Assembly: GCA_016649875.1 (NCBI GenBank)
Contig: JAENWW010000004.1
Coordinates: 1 to 64,000, forward strand
DNA: 64,000 bases
Reading direction: 5' to 3'
From: Coriobacteriia bacterium
GTDB taxonomy: Bacteria; Actinomycetota; Coriobacteriia; WRKU01; JAENWW01
In this document: piece after piece, positions 63,374 to 64,000 of the stretch
Layout of the letters: the number at the start of each line of letters is the position of its first letter
Position numbering within the stretch: the stretch's first letter is position 1
Program-made: the position numbers and the translations under genes
The notes under the pieces: generated by a model
Seen by the model: only the letters and a program-made list of their open reading frames with translations
Database searches by the model: none
Told to the model about the DNA's origin: nothing

Positions 63374-64000
63374 ATGGTAAGAATACTCAGAAAGATAGGA
63401 AACTCGGTAGTGGTGTCGGCGCTGTTGCTGGTGTTCATGGGCATTCAACCTCTGCCAAGTTTCGCAGCTCAGCCGACTGTGGAGCTCGGGACGGCTTCTA
63501 CTTTTGCAGTCTTAGCAGGTCAGACGATTACCAATACTGGGCCAACGACAATTCGCGGAAATGCGGGCGGAGATGCCGGAGTATTTTCCGGTAGTGCGTT
63601 TACCGGGCAGGCACAGGTGACGCAAATAAACGGTGCGGTCCACTTGGCCGATACTCTTGCTGGCGAGGCACAAGATGCTCTAACGGCTGCCTACCTCGAT
63701 GCCGCAGGAAGAACGCCTTTTACCACAATCGGGTCCGAGCTTGGCGGGAAGACCTTAAAACCAGGTGTATACCGATCGACAAGTGGAGCGTTCCAGATAA
63801 CAGGTACTCTCACGCTTGACGCACAAGGTGATCCGAATGCCGTCTTCATATTCCAGACCGCCACAACGCTCATCACGGGGTCGGGCAGCAACGTCAGTCG
63901 TATCGACAGTGCTTTGCCCTGTAAGGTTTTCTGGCAGGTGGGAAGTTCTGCGACCCTGGGAACGAATTCACACTTCGTAGGACGTATCCTTGCGCTTACC
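63374..64000 (+). CDS. secreted DUF3494 (ice-binding-like) protein, 3' end outside window
   Basis: The visible part is 209 residues. A signal peptide (VRILRKIGNSVVVSALLLVF then IQPLPSFAAQ, with cleavage likely near SFAA-Q) leads into a DUF3494 beta-solenoid domain. Typical stretches are LGTASTFAVLAGQTITNTGP, GGKTLKPGVYRSTSGAFQIT, DAQGDPNAVFIFQTATTLIT and FWQVGSSATLGTNSHFVGRI. The ATG follows a GAGGCGG site. DUF3494 is the type I ice-binding fold; many bacterial members are surface or adhesin proteins with no proven ice binding. Repeats or an anchor past the window edge would help decide. Confidence 0.85.
   Translation, partial: MVRILRKIGNSVVVSALLLVFMGIQPLPSFAAQPTVELGTASTFAVLAGQTITNTGPTTIRGNAGGDAGVFSGSAFTGQAQVTQINGAVHLADTLAGEAQDALTAAYLDAAGRTPFTTIGSELGGKTLKPGVYRSTSGAFQITGTLTLDAQGDPNAVFIFQTATTLITGSGSNVSRIDSALPCKVFWQVGSSATLGTNSHFVGRILALT

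Overview
The window looks like chromosome from an anaerobic, roughly 50% GC actinobacterium of the class Coriobacteriia. This is inferred from the order of housekeeping genes (hemW-hrcA-dnaJ-mtaB-ybeY-dgkA-corC-era-recO-glyQ-glyS-ppdK regulator-ppdK-dgt-hppA-dnaG-rpoD) together with oxygen-sensitive enzymes: a tandem acyl-CoA dehydratase activase, a ferredoxin-tailed aldo/keto reductase, PPDK and a membrane pyrophosphatase. No rRNA, complete tRNA or CRISPR array was found.

Positions 1-19603 read as one integrated defence island. Its right edge is a copy of a tmRNA-like 3' end (19582-19603) followed at once by a strong terminator (19615-19646), as expected for an attR left by an element that inserted into ssrA. 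The island carries: the tail of an AbiEii toxin; a small membrane protein; a leftward HEPN-family putative RNase; a seven-gene rightward run (2782-14864) of small RHH-like protein, degenerate-PLD/SNF2 helicase, DUF4391 protein, type III Mod, type III Res, SIR2 and HerA ATPase; a decayed IS3-family transposase; and a pair of DUF262 (GmrSD-like) proteins. The seven-gene run has overlapping or nearly touching genes, so an extended type III restriction module and a SIR2-HerA module appear to be transcribed together. This is the most unusual feature of the window.

From 19604 to 32811 lie accessory metabolic genes: a YeiH-family transporter beside a broken LysR regulator, an Fe-S aldo/keto reductase, a DUF3533-type membrane protein behind two metal-box-like palindromes, a YdcF/SanA-like protein, leuS, and a leftward TetR-activase-dehydratase operon with a likely TetR operator.

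From 33013 to 63266 the core genome follows: comEA-comEC-holA, rpsT, lepA-dus-hemW, a CIRCE-controlled hrcA-dnaJ-mtaB-ybeY-dgkA-corC-era-recO series, glyQS, the PPDK regulator with PPDK, dgt, a K+-dependent-type hppA, dnaG and a primary sigma factor with a long charged N-terminus. The window ends inside a secreted DUF3494 (ice-binding-like) protein with its own promoter. PPDK, its bifunctional regulator and the PPi-driven ion pump together suggest a pyrophosphate-based energy economy.
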